Assembly (NCBI GenBank): GCA_018266375.1
Contig: JAFEAO010000002.1
Span: 125,582 to 189,581 of the forward strand
Source of the DNA: Bdellovibrionales bacterium
Lineage (GTDB): Bacteria; Bdellovibrionota; UBA1018; CAIMNF01
Length of the DNA: 64,000 bases
Direction of reading: 5' to 3'
Below, piece after piece: positions 34,069-42,018 of the stretch. Each line of letters begins with the position of its first letter. Positions within the stretch are counted from its first letter, which is position 1. The notes under the pieces are model-generated. The model worked only from the letters and a program-made list of their open reading frames with translations. It was not told where the DNA came from and searched no databases. Both the position numbers and the translations under genes were made by a program.

Positions 34069-35315
34069 TAGCTGTCCTTTTTGTCTTCTCTTTTGAAACT
34101 GCCTTCAGGGCGAGCAGGTGGATCATCGCTCCACACGAGATCCGGAGATTCCGGACGATGTCCGGATTTCAAAATATCGATGCCCGGCAATCCGCCGTTC
34201 TCAAGATACTCGAGAGCGGCACCGCCACCGGTAGAGAGGTGATCGAATCTTGAAGCGAGTCCCGCTTGATTGATCGCTGCAACCGTATCGCCTCCACCTA
34301 CGACTTTAATGCAAGAAGTGGCCGCGAGCGTTTTCGCGATTTCAAATGTTCCATCGGCGTAATCCGGCTTCTCGAACCAGCCGAGCGGGCCGTTCCAGAA
34401 TACGGTTTTAGCGTGCGACAAAAACTCCGCATATTTTTTTATCGTCATCGAGCCGATATCGAAGCCGCGATTCGTATCGAGCGGGAGGAGGAAAGGAATC
34501 CCTTTCTTTTCAGATTCTTTCAGGATCTCTTTCGCCGCGTTCACATCTTCCGGCGCCGGTTGTTTCCACTCGGCTTCGATTTTCTGGCCTTGAGCCTTCA
34601 TGAAGGCATAGGCCATCGCACCGCCGACAACGACGCCCTTTACGCGCTTCATGAGTGAGTAGATGGTTTTGATTTTGTCCGAAACCTTCGCTCCGCCCAA
34701 GATCAGATAAAATGGCTGAGCCGGGTTGTGGAGAATGCCGTCGAAGTATTTCACCTCTTTTTCGATCAGGAAGCCCATTCCGCGATCCGGAACGATTGAA
34801 GGCAAACGATAGGTCGAAGCATGTTTGCGATGAGCGGTTCCGAACGCGTCGGTGATGTAGATGTCGCAAAGGCGCGCGAGTTTTTGGGTGAATGCGAGAT
34901 CGTTCGCTTCTTCTTCCGGATAGAAACGCAAATTCTCGAGTATCAGAATCTCGCCGTTGACGAGGGTGTTTGCGCGAAGTTCGATCCCTTCGCCGACGCA
35001 GTCGTCAGCCAAGTGTACTTCGGTTTCAAGCAAGCCGGCCAAGTGATGGGCTGCCGGTAACATCGAGTAATCGTCGTTGCGTTTACCCTTAGGGCGCCCC
35101 AAGTGCGAGCCGATGATGATTTTTGCGCCTTGTTCGATCGCGTATTTGATCGTCGGAAGCGCTTCGCGAATGCGAGTGTCGTCCTCGACGTGGCGATGCC
35201 CTTGCGCATCCGGTGCCGACAACGGAACATTGAAATCCAGACGCATAAAAACACGTTTTCCACGAATGGTGAAATCCCGGATCGACTTGATTCTCGAGGT
35301 CGGAGTGGATGCCAC
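34068..35315 (-). CDS. pgk: Phosphoglycerate kinase
   Basis: Glycolytic kinase transferring phosphate between 1,3-bisphosphoglycerate and ADP. N-terminal substrate-binding block VFMRLDFNVPLS, then GSHLGRPKG, and C-terminal nucleotide region GPLGWFEKPDYADGT and VVGGGDTVAAINQAG are all present. 415 aa, with a C-terminal extension of about 15 charged residues (PARPEGSFKREDKKD). The start is GTG at 35315 with AAAGGA at suitable distance, 2 bases after the gap stop. Second gene of the operon. Confidence 0.97.
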   Translation of the reverse strand: MASTPTSRIKSIRDFTIRGKRVFMRLDFNVPLSAPDAQGHRHVEDDTRIREALPTIKYAIEQGAKIIIGSHLGRPKGKRNDDYSMLPAAHHLAGLLETEVHLADDCVGEGIELRANTLVNGEILILENLRFYPEEEANDLAFTQKLARLCDIYITDAFGTAHRKHASTYRLPSIVPDRGMGFLIEKEVKYFDGILHNPAQPFYLILGGAKVSDKIKTIYSLMKRVKGVVVGGAMAYAFMKAQGQKIEAEWKQPAPEDVNAAKEILKESEKKGIPFLLPLDTNRGFDIGSMTIKKYAEFLSHAKTVFWNGPLGWFEKPDYADGTFEIAKTLAATSCIKVVGGGDTVAAINQAGLASRFDHLSTGGGAALEYLENGGLPGIDILKSGHRPESPDLVWSDDPPARPEGSFKREDKKDS

Positions 35316-35317
35316 GA

Positions 35318-36331
35318 TTAGAGTCCTTTGCTCGCCATGTAGTTGGTAACGTCAAGCATGCGATTCGAGAACCCAGACTCGTTATCGTACCAAGTGATGA
35401 TCTTGACCATGTTGCCTTCGATCACCATCGTGAGTCCCGAGTCGATGATCGAGCTGCGGAGATCGCCGTTGTAATCGACCGATACGAGCGGAGCGGTTGA
35501 GAAACCCAGAATGTCCTTCAAGTTAGTTTCGCTCGCTTTTTTCAAAGCCGCGTTGACTTCGTCTTTGGTGGTCGCTTTTTTGACTTCGCAAGTAAAGTCA
35601 ACGACCGACACGTTTGGAGTGGGAACGCGAATCGAGAGTCCGTCGATCTTGCCTTTGAGATGTGGCAATACGAGACCGAGTGCTTTAGCGGCGCCCGTCG
35701 AAGTCGGGATCATCGAAATCGCAGCGGCACGGGCGCGGCGCAGGTCTTTGTGCGGAAGATCCAAAATACGTTGATCGTTGGTGTAACTGTGTACGGTGAG
35801 CATGGTGCCTTTGACGATGCCGAATGTTTCGTCGATGACTTTAGCTGCTGGCGACAAGCAGTTCGTGGTGCAAGACGCGTTTGAAATCACGACGTGTTTG
35901 CTTGGATCATATGAGGTGTGGTTCACGCCGTAACAAACGGTGAGCTCAGCGTCCTTGGATGGTCCTGAAATCAAAACACGTTTTGCGCCGCCAACCAGGT
36001 GTGCCGCTGCTTTCTCGCGATCGGTAAACATGCCGGTACATTCGTGCACGAGTTGGACGTCAGCTTCTTTCCATGGAAGTTTTGAAGGATCACGGTCCGC
36101 AAAGACTTGGATTGTTTGTCCGTTAACGACGAGGGTTTTACCTTCGACGTGAACTTCGGCATCCCAAGTACCGTGGACGGAGTCGTATTTCATCATGTGA
36201 GCGAGGGTGTGGAGATCGCTCGTGTCGTTGACGGCCGCGACTTTAATTCCGGGGTGTTTGAACGCAAGACGGAATACTTTGCGACCAATGCGGCCGCAGC
36301 CATTAATACCAATCACTGTTTGTTTTGACAT
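35318..36331 (-). CDS. gap: Glyceraldehyde-3-phosphate dehydrogenase
   Basis: NAD-dependent GAPDH. N-terminal Rossmann motif VIGINGCGRIGRKVFR, catalytic Cys in SNASCTTNCLSP (about residues 150-161), and C-terminal WYDNESGFSNRM are standard. The start is the ATG at 36331, giving 337 aa, the normal size; an upstream in-frame start at 36430 would add 33 unlikely residues. The -10 (TATACT) lies 7 nt before this ATG, so the operon message is probably leaderless. It leads gap-pgk-tpiA-secG and is divergent from a cytochrome c peroxidase gene. Confidence 0.97.
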   Translation of the reverse strand: MSKQTVIGINGCGRIGRKVFRLAFKHPGIKVAAVNDTSDLHTLAHMMKYDSVHGTWDAEVHVEGKTLVVNGQTIQVFADRDPSKLPWKEADVQLVHECTGMFTDREKAAAHLVGGAKRVLISGPSKDAELTVCYGVNHTSYDPSKHVVISNASCTTNCLSPAAKVIDETFGIVKGTMLTVHSYTNDQRILDLPHKDLRRARAAAISMIPTSTGAAKALGLVLPHLKGKIDGLSIRVPTPNVSVVDFTCEVKKATTKDEVNAALKKASETNLKDILGFSTAPLVSVDYNGDLRSSIIDSGLTMVIEGNMVKIITWYDNESGFSNRMLDVTNYMASKGL

Positions 36332-36338
36332 GTGGGGC

Positions 36339-36367
36339 AGTATAGCGCTTTTGCCTGCAAATGTCAT
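36339..36367 (-). promoter_or_regulatory. Promoter of gap-pgk-tpiA-secG, leaderless
   Basis: On the minus strand: ATGACA (36367-36362), 17-bp spacer, TATACT (36344-36339), then GCCCCAC and the gap ATG at 36331. No Shine-Dalgarno sequence between -10 and start. Confidence 0.7.
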
Positions 36368-36456
36368 GAGTTGAAAACATGCGTCATTGATTTTAAATAT
36401 GCGCTCGATCGATAAAAAGAATCGCCGCATTTCTCTACATTTGTCACAATGAAGTC

Positions 36457-37494
36457 ATGACTACAAAACTCGTTTTGGCAGTATGCGCAACCTTTTTGAT
36501 TCAAGCCGCACAGGCTCTTCCGTTTGATCCGCTTCCAGCAAAGCCGCCGATCCCAGCAGACAATCCGCAAACGCCGGCCAAGATCGAGCTCGGTAAAAAA
36601 CTTTATTTTGATCCGCGAATTTCAAAGCAGGGGACGATTTCCTGCAACAGTTGCCACAACGTGATGCTCGGCGGGGACGACAACCGTCCAAATTCGATCG
36701 GCCACAACGGCCAGCGCGGGGCCCGTTCTGCTCCAACCGTTTGGAACTCAGCCTTCTTGTCGGTCCAGTTTTGGGATGGTCGGGCCAAGAGCCTGGAGGA
36801 ACAAGCCAAAGGCCCGCTCACGAACCCGGTCGAGATGGCGATGGATTCGCAAGATGTGGTGCTGTTCCGGATTCGTAAAGTCCCGGGCTACCTCGCCGAA
36901 TTTAAAAAAGTTTGGCCGAACATTAAAACCAACGAAGACATCACGATCGACTATGTTGCAAAAGCGATCGCGAGCTACGAACGCACGCTCATCGCCGGCG
37001 GCAGTCCGTACGATCAATTCCTAAGGGGCAACAAGAAGGCGCTGAGCGCCCAGGCTCAGGCAGGAATGAAGCTCGTTCAAGAAGTGGGCTGTACCTCATG
37101 CCACATGGGCGCGAATTTTGCCGGTCCACCCTTGCCTGAGGGCACCGGTTTTTATCAAAAATTCCCGGTTTATCCGGGTTCTGAGTACGATGCTAAATAC
37201 GACTTGTTGAAAGACAAAGGCCGTTTTGAAGTCACCAAAGCTGAGCAGGAAAAGAACATGTGGCGCGTGCCGACCTGGCGGAATATTGCGCTCACGGCGC
37301 CTTATTTTCACAACGGTTCGGTCAAAACCCTGGACGAAGCGGTGAAGGTGATGGCAAAAACCCAACTCAACAAAGACCTGAAACCTGAAGAGGTTTCGAG
37401 CATTGTTTCGTTCTTGGAGAGCCTCACCGGTAAATTTCCGGAGCAAAAAATGCCGCGCTTGCCGGAAACTCCGGGCGTGTCGATCGTTGAATAA
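36457..37494 (+). CDS. ccpA: Periplasmic di-heme cytochrome c peroxidase
   Basis: A 345-residue exported enzyme of the bacterial cytochrome c peroxidase/MauG family. Signal peptide MTTKLVLAVCATFLIQAAQA. Two heme c motifs: SCNSCHN (about residue 65, low-potential heme) and GCTSCHMG (about 211, high-potential heme). GRFEVTKAEQEKNMWRVPTWRN and APYFHNGSVKTLDEAV are conserved C-terminal blocks with the Met ligand region. It reduces hydrogen peroxide with electrons from small cytochromes, detoxifying it in the periplasm. It is divergent from the glycolytic operon. Confidence 0.93.
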   Translation: MTTKLVLAVCATFLIQAAQALPFDPLPAKPPIPADNPQTPAKIELGKKLYFDPRISKQGTISCNSCHNVMLGGDDNRPNSIGHNGQRGARSAPTVWNSAFLSVQFWDGRAKSLEEQAKGPLTNPVEMAMDSQDVVLFRIRKVPGYLAEFKKVWPNIKTNEDITIDYVAKAIASYERTLIAGGSPYDQFLRGNKKALSAQAQAGMKLVQEVGCTSCHMGANFAGPPLPEGTGFYQKFPVYPGSEYDAKYDLLKDKGRFEVTKAEQEKNMWRVPTWRNIALTAPYFHNGSVKTLDEAVKVMAKTQLNKDLKPEEVSSIVSFLESLTGKFPEQKMPRLPETPGVSIVE

Positions 37495-37527
37495 AACTTT
37501 GCTTTTACAAATTTTACAATAGATAAT

Positions 37528-38034
37528 TTAGAGTTTGAGTCCGAGAAGCAACAGGGCATTTTGCGAGTGGCCGCTGTTGTCTTTCAGACCGTAGTTGAAG
37601 CGTGCATCCGCGAAAATTTTAGGTCCCAGAGCCAACCGCACTCCCGCAGTCAAACCGAAGTCGCTGTTGTAGCCGCTATCCATCGGAATGTCATAGAAAG
37701 CGCCGACACCGAACGTCGTCAGTGTGCCGAATCGGATCATCGCTGGAATCTCGATGTATCCGTTGCTGCTACTTGTTTCAACGCCCAAAACGGTCGTGTT
37801 AAATTTGCGTGAAAGGTAGAGGGCGCCGACTTCGAATCCGTTACCGCCTATTCCCATGTCGAGGAGGATACCGCCTCCGAATCCCAAGCCGCCCTTTACT
37901 TCGCCGGCAGCGTTGCTAAATTTGTTCAAACCGTAGTTTAATCCACCTACCAGCGACATACCCGACGCATGGGCTTCAGTGGCAACCAGACTAAACAGAC
38001 CGAGTACAGCTACAAACCGTGACAGTTTTTTCAT
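37528..38034 (-). CDS. Small outer-membrane beta-barrel protein
   Basis: A 168-residue exported protein. Signal peptide KKLSRFVAVLGLFSLVATEAHA is followed by a series of Gly/Tyr/Phe-rich amphipathic strands (GGLNYGLNKF, GAFYDIPM, LTAGVRLALG), ending NALLLLGLKL, as in OmpA/OmpW-sized eight-stranded barrels. I start at the ATG at 38034 because GGAGAGAG lies directly upstream; an in-frame start at 38082 lacks this. Family not recognised further. It is convergent with the peroxidase gene and divergent from the inositol-related genes. Confidence 0.7.
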   Translation of the reverse strand: MKKLSRFVAVLGLFSLVATEAHASGMSLVGGLNYGLNKFSNAAGEVKGGLGFGGGILLDMGIGGNGFEVGALYLSRKFNTTVLGVETSSSNGYIEIPAMIRFGTLTTFGVGAFYDIPMDSGYNSDFGLTAGVRLALGPKIFADARFNYGLKDNSGHSQNALLLLGLKL

Positions 38035-38192
38035 GACTCTCTCCTTTGCGAATTCTTTAAACATCACTTTTAGGATAGGCACACATTTGTTATGACGCGT
38101 AGCATTAAATTTAGAATTATCTCTATCTCGGCGCTTTTTCGATCTGGGCGAATTTACCGGGAAATCCCTTGAGAAGTGAAGAATAACTCGCT

Positions 38193-39302
38193 ATGACATT
38201 CGCAGTGAAAATCAAAGACGGCAAAGTGCTCAAAGGGGCAGTCATCGGCTACGGATTTATCTCGGGCAAAGGTCACATTCCTTCATACTTGGACCGTGCT
38301 CGCAAATCAGGTGACGTAAAAATTGTAGCAGTTGCAGATATTTGTGAAGAGCGTCGCAAACTCGCCGCCAAGGCTCTTCCGGAAGCCAAAATCTATAGCG
38401 ATTATCAAAGCTTACTCAAGGCTGAATCAGCTGTTCTCGACTTTGTTGATATTTCTACTCCACCCTGTGATCACGCCAAAATCGCAAAAGCGGCGATGGA
38501 TGCCGGCCTTCATGTTTTGTGTGAGAAGCCCCTCACGACCACCCTTGAAGAAGCTCGAGACCTTCTTAATCACGCCGTTCAATCAAAACGCGTTTTGTTC
38601 CCCGCTCATAATTACAAACACGCTCCAGTCGTAAAAACGATTCGCGAAATCATTCAAAGCGGCAAGATCGGCGAAGTTCGTAACGTCGCTCTCAGCACTT
38701 ATCGTAACACTCACGCAAAGGGCGTGACTGAGTGGAACACTAACTGGCGTCGGGATTTCAAATACAGCGGCGGCGGGATCGCAATGGATCACGGTTCGCA
38801 TTCGTTCTACCTGACTTTTGAATGGCTTGGTGCTTATCCGACCGCGATCACAGCCAAGATGACCAACCAAGAACCGCAAAAATACGACACCGAAGATAAT
38901 TTTTCGACAGTCGTGACTTTCCCAACCGGTCTTGCAAACTGCAACCTCACTTGGACTGCGGGTGTGCGCAAAGTGATTTATGCCATTCAAGGTACCAAGG
39001 GCGCGATCACCGTCGATGATGACGATATGCAAGTCGCGATTCAAGAAAAGACCGACGGTCCGGATGTCGCGCAAGGCGCGATCCGGTGGAACGTCGAGAA
39101 GACGATGATTTCGAGTGACTGGATGGATGCCAGTCACGTGACTTGGTTTAACGCGCTTTTTGATCAATTCAAAACGGCGATTGAGACCGACGACTACGCG
39201 GGCAAGGAAGCAAAAGAGGCTTACCGGTGTGTGGAGATGATCACGAAGGCGTATGAATCCGCCCGCAACGGATGCAAAGAAGAAAAACTTTTAGGAATTT
39301 AA
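38193..39302 (+). CDS. Gfo/Idh/MocA-family oxidoreductase
   Basis: A 369-residue NAD(P)-dependent sugar/cyclitol dehydrogenase. The Rossmann motif KGAVIGYGFISGKGHIP (about residues 15-31) and the family's EKP (HVLCEKPLTTT, about 107-117) are clear, and GGGIAMDHGSHSFYL (about 192-206) carries the catalytic His region. The group includes myo-inositol 2-dehydrogenase (IolG), scyllo-inositol dehydrogenases and glucose-fructose oxidoreductase. It lies 40 bases upstream of myo-inositol-phosphate synthase on the same strand, so an inositol-derived substrate is likely but not proven. First gene of the putative inositol lipid cluster. Confidence 0.88.
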   Translation: MTFAVKIKDGKVLKGAVIGYGFISGKGHIPSYLDRARKSGDVKIVAVADICEERRKLAAKALPEAKIYSDYQSLLKAESAVLDFVDISTPPCDHAKIAKAAMDAGLHVLCEKPLTTTLEEARDLLNHAVQSKRVLFPAHNYKHAPVVKTIREIIQSGKIGEVRNVALSTYRNTHAKGVTEWNTNWRRDFKYSGGGIAMDHGSHSFYLTFEWLGAYPTAITAKMTNQEPQKYDTEDNFSTVVTFPTGLANCNLTWTAGVRKVIYAIQGTKGAITVDDDDMQVAIQEKTDGPDVAQGAIRWNVEKTMISSDWMDASHVTWFNALFDQFKTAIETDDYAGKEAKEAYRCVEMITKAYESARNGCKEEKLLGI

Positions 39303-39342
39303 AATAAAACGGGGATGAAACCTCGTTAGAAGGAGCGACCGT

Positions 39343-40677
39343 ATGACAAAAACAAAAATAAATATCGAAGCACCAAAAGGTAAACTTGCGATCCTCACAC
39401 CGGGCATGGGTGCGGTTGCAACCACGCTTTACGCTGGTGTTGAAGCCATTAAGATGGGTAAAGCGGAGCCAATCGGTTCTTACACCCAACTCGGCCGCAT
39501 CCGCTTGGGTAAGCGCTCTGAAAATCGTTTCAAAAATGTAAAAGATCTCGTTCCACTCGCGAAACTCGATCAGATCGTGTTCGGCGGCTGGGATATTTTC
39601 CCGGAAAACGCGTACGAAGCGGCGAAACACGCAAAAGTGCTCGAAAAAGATTTGCTTGAGATGGTCAAAGAGCCACTCTCTAAAATCAAGCCGATGAAAG
39701 CCGTGTTCGACAAGAATTTTATCAAGCGTATCGAAGGCACGAACGTTAAAACCGGTAAAACTAAAATGGACTTGGCGGAACAACTCCGTACCGACATTAA
39801 GACGTTCTTAAAGGATAATGGCTGTGACCGTGCCGTGATGGTGTGGTGTGCTTCTACCGAGGTATACACTCCTCCAAGTGCCGTTCACGCGACAGTGAAA
39901 TCCTTCGAAGAAGGTTTGAAAAACAACCATCCGGAAATTAGTCCGTCACAAATCTACACGTATGCGGCTCTTAAAGAACGCGTGCCTTACGCGAACGGCA
40001 GCCCAAACGTGTCGGTCGAAATGGGTTGGGCTCAAGAGTTGTCGATCGAAATGGCGACTCCGATTTCTGGTAGCGATTTCAAAACCGGTCAAACATTGAT
40101 TAAGACCGTTGTTGCTCCAGGCCTCCGCAACCGCCAATTGGGCGTAGCCGGCTGGTACAGCACTAACATCCTCGGCAACCGTGACGGCGAGGTTTTGGAT
40201 GATCCAGGTTCATTCAAGTCTAAGGAAGTCACGAAGTCGGGCGTTCTCTCAGATATCTTCTCGAAAGAACTCTACCCGGAGCTTTACAGCAATATCAGCC
40301 ATGTCGTGCGCATTAACTACTATCCGCCACGCGGCGATAACAAAGAAGGCTGGGATAACATCGATATCTTCGGATGGTTGGGTTATCCGATGCAGATCAA
40401 GATCAACTTCTTGTGCCGCGATTCAATCCTTGCAGCGCCGCTCGTCCTTGACTTGGCGTTGTTCTCGGATCTCGCGGGTCGCGCGAAGATGAAAGGCATC
40501 CAAGAGTGGTTGTCGTTTTACTACAAGATGCCGATCACGAAGCCGGGCTTGAATCCGGAGCACGATCTTTCGGTGCAATTGCTCAAGCTTGAAAACACGC
40601 TCCGTTTTTTCACGAACGAGGAACTCATTAACCACCTCGGTCTCACGCACTACGGTGTGGACGAAGGCGAGGAATGA
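39343..40677 (+). CDS. ino1: Myo-inositol-1-phosphate synthase
   Basis: Converts glucose-6-phosphate to myo-inositol-phosphate, the committed step of inositol synthesis, using NAD. The N-terminal ILTPGMGAVATTLYAGVEAI is the nucleotide-binding loop; GGWDIFPENAYEAA and the C-terminal GWDNIDIFGWLGYPMQIKIN followed by FLCRDSILAAPLVLDL are signature blocks that include the catalytic Lys region. At 444 aa it is longer than the actinobacterial type (about 360) and shorter than the eukaryotic one (about 510). A GAAGGAG ribosome site precedes the ATG. It lies between the Gfo/Idh/MocA gene and a phosphatidyltransferase gene. Confidence 0.94.
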   Translation: MTKTKINIEAPKGKLAILTPGMGAVATTLYAGVEAIKMGKAEPIGSYTQLGRIRLGKRSENRFKNVKDLVPLAKLDQIVFGGWDIFPENAYEAAKHAKVLEKDLLEMVKEPLSKIKPMKAVFDKNFIKRIEGTNVKTGKTKMDLAEQLRTDIKTFLKDNGCDRAVMVWCASTEVYTPPSAVHATVKSFEEGLKNNHPEISPSQIYTYAALKERVPYANGSPNVSVEMGWAQELSIEMATPISGSDFKTGQTLIKTVVAPGLRNRQLGVAGWYSTNILGNRDGEVLDDPGSFKSKEVTKSGVLSDIFSKELYPELYSNISHVVRINYYPPRGDNKEGWDNIDIFGWLGYPMQIKINFLCRDSILAAPLVLDLALFSDLAGRAKMKGIQEWLSFYYKMPITKPGLNPEHDLSVQLLKLENTLRFFTNEELINHLGLTHYGVDEGEE

Positions 40678-40693
40678 GGCATATTTACCGGCC

Positions 40694-40737
40694 TTTACAC
40701 TGGTAGCCAATGGGACTATACTGTGTTAGTATAGTCC
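40694..40737 (+). promoter_or_regulatory. Promoter with perfect inverted-repeat operator before the phosphatidyltransferase gene
   Basis: TTTACA (40694-40699), exactly 17 bp, TATACT (40717-40722). A perfect inverted repeat GGACTATACT-GTGTT-AGTATAGTCC (40713-40737) covers the -10 and the expected start site, a typical repressor position. A second inverted repeat CGTCCA-TTG-TGGACG lies at 40747-40761. Confidence 0.65.
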
Positions 40738-40775
40738 TATATTAAACGTCCATTGTGGACGATGAGGTTAGACCG

Positions 40776-41618
40776 ATGAGCGGCAATTTGTTTCCTGAAA
40801 TTTTAGGAACGCGAATGACTGAAGTGAACGGTGATTTGATTTACACCTTCGCTTTGCTTGCCCTCGGCGCAATCTTAGTCCTGGCTTACGGGATCCGTAC
40901 CGCGCTCAAGGGCAAGGCTCAATATGATCGCGTGGACAAGCAGGGCGGCAGTGCTCTTTTGGGTAAAAGTCTCATGGAAATGGCTTATTGGGGGCTTCAG
41001 CCGATCGGGGATTTCTTGATCTTCCTAGGGCTGACCCCCAACTCCATTTCAATCCTGTCGTTTGCGTTCGGCGCGATGGCGGGTGTCGCTCTCGGCTTCG
41101 GACACTTCGGTTCGGCCGGCTTCTTCTCCACGATTTCCTCGCTCCTCGATAGTTTGGACGGCATGGTCGCTCGTAAGACGGGTGTCGCTTCCGATTCGGG
41201 AGAAGTGCTCGACGCCGCCGTCGATCGATACGTCGAATTCTTTTTCTTCGCGGGCCTCATGGTCTACTACCGTGAGATTCCTTGGCTTGTGATCCTTTGT
41301 TTGGCCGGCCTCTTGGGCTCGTTCATGGTGAGCTACTCCACTGCTAAGGCTGAAGCGCTTCATGTGGTCCCGCCGCGTGGAAATATGCGCCGGACGGAAC
41401 GCGCGCTGTACCTTACGCTCGGCGCCGTGCTTGCGCCGCTTTCGATTCAAAGTTTTGAAATGAATTCCGCTTATCACACGAGCGGCCTCTATCCGGTGGC
41501 GGTTGGTTACCCGATGGTATTCTCGCTCTTTGTCGTAGCGCTATTCTCCAACCTCTCGGCGGTTCAGCGTTTGAACGCGGTCGCTCAGGAAGTTAAAGAT
41601 AGAAAGAACCCGCACTGA
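40776..41618 (+). CDS. CDP-alcohol phosphatidyltransferase, probable phosphatidylinositol-phosphate synthase
   Basis: A 280-residue integral membrane enzyme with about six helices. The complete CDP-alcohol phosphotransferase signature is present, read as D-S-L-DG-M-V-AR, eight residues, G, EVL-D, AAV-D (DG-x2-AR-x8-G-x3-D-x3-D at about residues 120-145), including all metal-binding aspartates. It would join a CDP-diacylglycerol or similar donor to an alcohol such as inositol phosphate made by the upstream synthase. I chose ATG 40776, with GAGGT upstream, over a GTG at 40755 that lies inside an inverted repeat. It is followed one base later by the GtrA gene. Acceptor identity is inferred from context; archaetidyl- or phosphatidylglycerol-type substrates remain possible. 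Confidence 0.85.
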   Translation: MSGNLFPEILGTRMTEVNGDLIYTFALLALGAILVLAYGIRTALKGKAQYDRVDKQGGSALLGKSLMEMAYWGLQPIGDFLIFLGLTPNSISILSFAFGAMAGVALGFGHFGSAGFFSTISSLLDSLDGMVARKTGVASDSGEVLDAAVDRYVEFFFFAGLMVYYREIPWLVILCLAGLLGSFMVSYSTAKAEALHVVPPRGNMRRTERALYLTLGAVLAPLSIQSFEMNSAYHTSGLYPVAVGYPMVFSLFVVALFSNLSAVQRLNAVAQEVKDRKNPH

Positions 41619-41619
41619 T

Positions 41620-42018
41620 ATGTGGCGAACGTTTTCGAGATCCCAGCTTGCAGCGCTCGCGGCAACCATCGTCGATTTCGGTACACTGACTTTGTGGGTT
41701 GAGGTTGGGCATCAGTTTTACGCTTACGGCGTCGCTCTCGGCGCATGTATGGGTGCTATTACCAATTTCTTAATCAATCGCTACTGGTCGTTTGAGGCGC
41801 ACCATGCGCCGATTCACGGTCAAGCGTTTCGGTATGCGCTCGTATCGGCTGGCAGTCTGGTCTTGAATACGTTCGGCGTGTACTTGATTACCGAGCGCTT
41901 CGGGCTTCACTACATGATTTCGAAAGTGACGATCGCATTTTTAATCGGCATTTTTTATAACTACCCACTGCACAGGTATTTTGTTTATGAGCCAAACCCT
42001 CAATCCGAACCAGCCTAA
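41620..42018 (+). CDS. GtrA-family membrane protein
   Basis: A 132-residue protein with four membrane helices, matching GtrA/DPMS-type small membrane proteins. The characteristic YGVALGACMGAITNFLINRYWSF segment (about residues 34-58) carries the family's F-x-NRxWxF motif. GtrA proteins help move lipid-linked sugars (for example undecaprenyl-phosphate-glucose) across the membrane or assist glycosyltransferases. It starts one base after the phosphatidyltransferase stop and overlaps the following aminotransferase by about 32 bp, so the three genes form one operon. A flippase role for an inositol lipid headgroup is an inference. Confidence 0.85.
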   Translation: MWRTFSRSQLAALAATIVDFGTLTLWVEVGHQFYAYGVALGACMGAITNFLINRYWSFEAHHAPIHGQAFRYALVSAGSLVLNTFGVYLITERFGLHYMISKVTIAFLIGIFYNYPLHRYFVYEPNPQSEPA

